This document shows, one piece after another, positions 15,187-17,459 of a stretch of DNA of 17,459 bases (position 1 is its first letter; the number at the start of each line of letters is the position of its first letter). Under the pieces are notes generated by a model, which worked only from the letters and a program-made list of their open reading frames with translations, did not search any database and had not been told where the DNA came from. Origin of the DNA: CAZVJA01 sp964626885. GTDB lineage: Bacteria > Planctomycetota > Planctomycetia > Planctomycetales > Planctomycetaceae. The position numbers and the translations under genes are program-made. The stretch lies in NCBI GenBank assembly GCA_964626885.1, contig CAZVJA010000105.1, forward strand, positions 1 through 17,459, given 5' to 3'.

Positions 15187-15846
15187 ATGTGGCCCGATTC
15201 ACTGGCGACGAATGAACTGCTGGAACGTGCCCGGGAGGGGGACGCCGCGTCGCGCAATGCGCTGCTCGATCGCCATCGGCAGGCCTTGTTACAAATGGTC
15301 CGCTATCGGCTCGATCGCCGCGTTTCCGCCCGCATCGATGCCAGCGACATCGTGCAGGATGTGCTCCTCGAAGCGAGCCGGCGGCTATCGGAATACTTGC
15401 AATCTCCCGGGTTGCCGTTTCATCTCTGGCTGCGGGGGCTCGCGCGCGACCGGATGATCGACGTGCATCGCCGGCACCGACTGGCCGCGCGGCGCAGCGT
15501 CGATCGTGAACAGAGGATGCACGCCCGGCCAGGAGATTCCTCCGGGCTCGACCTGATGGGACAACTCGGCGACCCGGCGCTCACCCCCGCCGCGGCCGCC
15601 ATTCGCCGCGAGTTGGCGGAACGGTTCCGCTCCGTCATCGATCAGCTTGACGAAGTCGACCGCGAGATCCTGCTGATGCGGCATGTCGAACAACTTTCCA
15701 GCAGCGAGACGGCCCAGGCACTCGGCTTGAGCGCGCCGGCAGCGGGAATGCGGTATCTCCGCGCGCTGCGCCGGCTGCGCGATCTTCTCGGCTCGAACGG
15801 TTCCTCCGACGGATCGCTCTCCTCATTGGTGACTCGTAAACCATGA
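15187..15846 (+). CDS. ECF-type RNA polymerase sigma factor of the planctomycete kind
   Basis: This protein of 219 residues directs RNA polymerase to target promoters. Region 2 (about 15-100) contains DASDIVQDVLLEA (51-63), the core-binding and -10 recognition part, followed by a basic stretch (RRHRLAARR). A linker of about 40 residues leads to region 4 (about 143-200), with LDEVDREILLMRHVEQLSSSETAQALGLS, a helix-turn-helix for the -35 element. There is no anti-sigma factor gene next to it. Instead, the stop overlaps the start of a Ser/Thr kinase gene as ATGA (15843-15846), so the kinase is probably made with it and could control it by phosphorylation (inference). ECF factors paired with Ser/Thr kinases are known from planctomycetes. 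ATG 15187 has AAGGAG 10 bases upstream. The target genes are unknown. Confidence 0.9.
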   Translation: MWPDSLATNELLERAREGDAASRNALLDRHRQALLQMVRYRLDRRVSARIDASDIVQDVLLEASRRLSEYLQSPGLPFHLWLRGLARDRMIDVHRRHRLAARRSVDREQRMHARPGDSSGLDLMGQLGDPALTPAAAAIRRELAERFRSVIDQLDEVDREILLMRHVEQLSSSETAQALGLSAPAAGMRYLRALRRLRDLLGSNGSSDGSLSSLVTRKP

Positions 15847-17459
15847 CGCACGACACGACAACTCACGACTCCAACGACATCGACCGGGACGAGCGGCTGG
15901 CGGTCCTCGTGGCGGAGATGCTCGAAGCACGTCGCCGCGGAGAGGAAGCCGCGGCGCAACAGGTGCTCGACGCGCATCCCGAACTGGCGGAAGAATTGCA
16001 GTCCCTCTGGATGACCGCCATTGTCGCGGAGGAGCTCGCGCCGGAATCGGTCGAGTTGGCTCTCGCGGACGATCGTGCGGCGCGCACTCAACCCGAATCA
16101 CCGGCGCATGTGCCGACAGCCGGCGCGGAACTCCCGTGCATCCACGGCGACTATGAACTGCTCGAAGAACTCGGCCGCGGCGGAATGGGAGTCGTCTACA
16201 AGGCACGGCAAACGAGTTTGGGGCGCACCGTCGCACTGAAGATGATTTTGCGCGGACCGCTGGCCTCGGCGGTTGATCTGGCACGCTTCCGAGCGGAGTC
16301 GGAAGCAGCAGCGCAGCTCGATCACCCGCATCTCGTTTCGGTCTACGAGCTCGGCGAATGGGAAGGTCAGCCCTTCTTCAGCATGAAGTACGTCGAAGGA
16401 ACGACCCTCGCTCGCCGCGTGGCGAACGGTCCGCTCGATGGCCGCGCAGCCGCCGCGCTTCTTGCACCCGTGGCGCGGGCGGTGGCGGCGGCTCACCAAG
16501 CAAGGGTGCTCCATCGCGATCTCAAACCCTCGAATATTCTGATCGACACCGAAGGGCGGGCCTATGTCAGCGATTTCGGTTTAGCGAAGCGGGTCGAGAT
16601 GGATTCCGACCTCACCCATTCCGGCGCGATCATCGGCACGCCAAGTTACATGGCCCCCGAGCAGGCGGCGGGAAACCGGGGGACGATCAGCCCGGCCAGC
16701 GACGTGTATAGTCTTGGCGCGGTGCTGTACGAAGCCTTGACCGGCCGGCCGCCGTTCCAGGCGGCGACACCAGTCGACACGATTCTGCTGGTGCTCGAAC
16801 AGGAACCGCTGCCGCCGCGCTTGCTCAATCGTCAGATCGATCCCGATCTCGAAATGATCGTCCTCAAGTGTCTGGAGAAGTCCCCCTCGCTCCGGTACGA
16901 GTCAGCCGATGAACTCGCGGACGATCTCGAAGCGTACCTGGCGACGGAGCCGGTCTCCGCCAGAACGACGAGCCTGTCTCAGTGGTTCACCCGCATGTTT
17001 CGCGAGACGCACCACGCACCGGTCCTCGAACAATGGGGGCTGCTGTGGATGCTGCACAGCGCGGTGATTCTGGTGCTCTGTTTGCTCACCGCCGCGTTCC
17101 AGTGGCGAATGATTGACACGCAGCTGCCGTATCTTGGCATCTGGACGGTCGGCTTGGGCGCGTGGGCCGTGGTCTTCTGGGGCTTGCGGCGGCGCGGCGG
17201 GCCGATCACGTTCGTCGAGCGGCAAATCGCCCACGTCTGGGCGGCGGGGGTGTTTTCGAGCACGCTGCTGTTTCTGGTCGAGGTGCTGCTTGGATTGCCG
17301 GTCCTTACGCTCTCGCCGGTGCTGGCGATTCTTGGCGGCGTGGCCTTCCTGGTGAAGGCAGCGATTCTTTCCGGCGCGTTTTATGTGCAGGCGTGCGCGA
17401 ACTTTGCCTGCGTGCTGGTGATGGCCCGCTGGCCGGAATGGGGACTGGTCGTCTTCGGC
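15843..17459 (+). CDS. Membrane Ser/Thr protein kinase (partial, runs off the right edge)
   Basis: The frame stays open from ATG 15843 to the end of the window: 539 residues with no stop. An N-terminal module (about 1-100) is acidic and Ala/Glu-rich, including an ARRRGEEAAAQQVLDAHPEL-type stretch, and is common in planctomycete kinases. The kinase domain (about 104-365) is complete: glycine loop GRGGMG (111-116), K133, HRDLKPSN (224-231) with catalytic D226, DFG (244-246) and APE (271-273). After about residue 395, several hydrophobic helices follow (about 401-419, 430-448, 464-488 and 491-515), so the protein is multi-pass rather than the one-helix, extracellular-sensor layout with PASTA repeats. 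The C-terminus, and any sensor domain, lies beyond the window. It is coupled by ATGA overlap to the sigma factor gene, suggesting the kinase acts on it or on a partner (inference). Confidence 0.9.
   Translation, partial: MTHDTTTHDSNDIDRDERLAVLVAEMLEARRRGEEAAAQQVLDAHPELAEELQSLWMTAIVAEELAPESVELALADDRAARTQPESPAHVPTAGAELPCIHGDYELLEELGRGGMGVVYKARQTSLGRTVALKMILRGPLASAVDLARFRAESEAAAQLDHPHLVSVYELGEWEGQPFFSMKYVEGTTLARRVANGPLDGRAAAALLAPVARAVAAAHQARVLHRDLKPSNILIDTEGRAYVSDFGLAKRVEMDSDLTHSGAIIGTPSYMAPEQAAGNRGTISPASDVYSLGAVLYEALTGRPPFQAATPVDTILLVLEQEPLPPRLLNRQIDPDLEMIVLKCLEKSPSLRYESADELADDLEAYLATEPVSARTTSLSQWFTRMFRETHHAPVLEQWGLLWMLHSAVILVLCLLTAAFQWRMIDTQLPYLGIWTVGLGAWAVVFWGLRRRGGPITFVERQIAHVWAAGVFSSTLLFLVEVLLGLPVLTLSPVLAILGGVAFLVKAAILSGAFYVQACANFACVLVMARWPEWGLVVFG

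Overview
The window looks like a chromosome segment of a planctomycete. The taxon is inferred from three things: a Tat-exported Gfo/Idh/MocA-type oxidoreductase, an ECF-type sigma factor whose stop codon overlaps the start of a membrane Ser/Thr kinase, and the overall style of the genes. No rRNA, tRNA, CRISPR array, transposase or integrase was seen.

Region 1 (84-8455, all + strand) is the notable part. It holds a membrane hybrid histidine kinase with a CHASE8-like periplasmic sensor, a stand-alone HPt protein, an HDOD-REC-GGDEF diguanylate cyclase, a TonB-dependent receptor and a YfiR-family periplasmic protein. In the known YfiBNR system, YfiR binds the periplasmic CHASE8-type sensor of the diguanylate cyclase YfiN. 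Here the CHASE8 sensor sits on a histidine kinase, and the cyclase is a separate soluble protein with its own receiver domain. An HPt gene overlaps the cyclase gene by 4 bases. My reading is a 'split YfiN': TonB receptor -> YfiR -> CHASE8 kinase -> kinase REC -> HPt -> REC of the cyclase -> c-di-GMP. The domains are visible in the sequence; the wiring is inferred.

Region 2 (8555-10360) holds two convergent enzymes: a formyltransferase-fold protein (+) and a class I SAM-dependent methyltransferase (-). Their substrates cannot be read from the sequence.

Region 3 (10781-14962, - strand) holds a P-type ATPase whose membrane motifs look like the Na+,K+-ATPase (P2C) group, followed by the Tat-exported Gfo/Idh/MocA oxidoreductase.

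Region 4 (15187 to the right edge, + strand) is an ECF-type sigma factor and a Ser/Thr kinase that runs off the window. The first 117 bases hold the tail of an unidentified gene that overlaps the start of the hybrid kinase.

Three gaps longer than 300 bases (2085-2560, 5056-5541, 10361-10780) contain no convincing gene, but each has at least one inverted repeat, described in its own entry.
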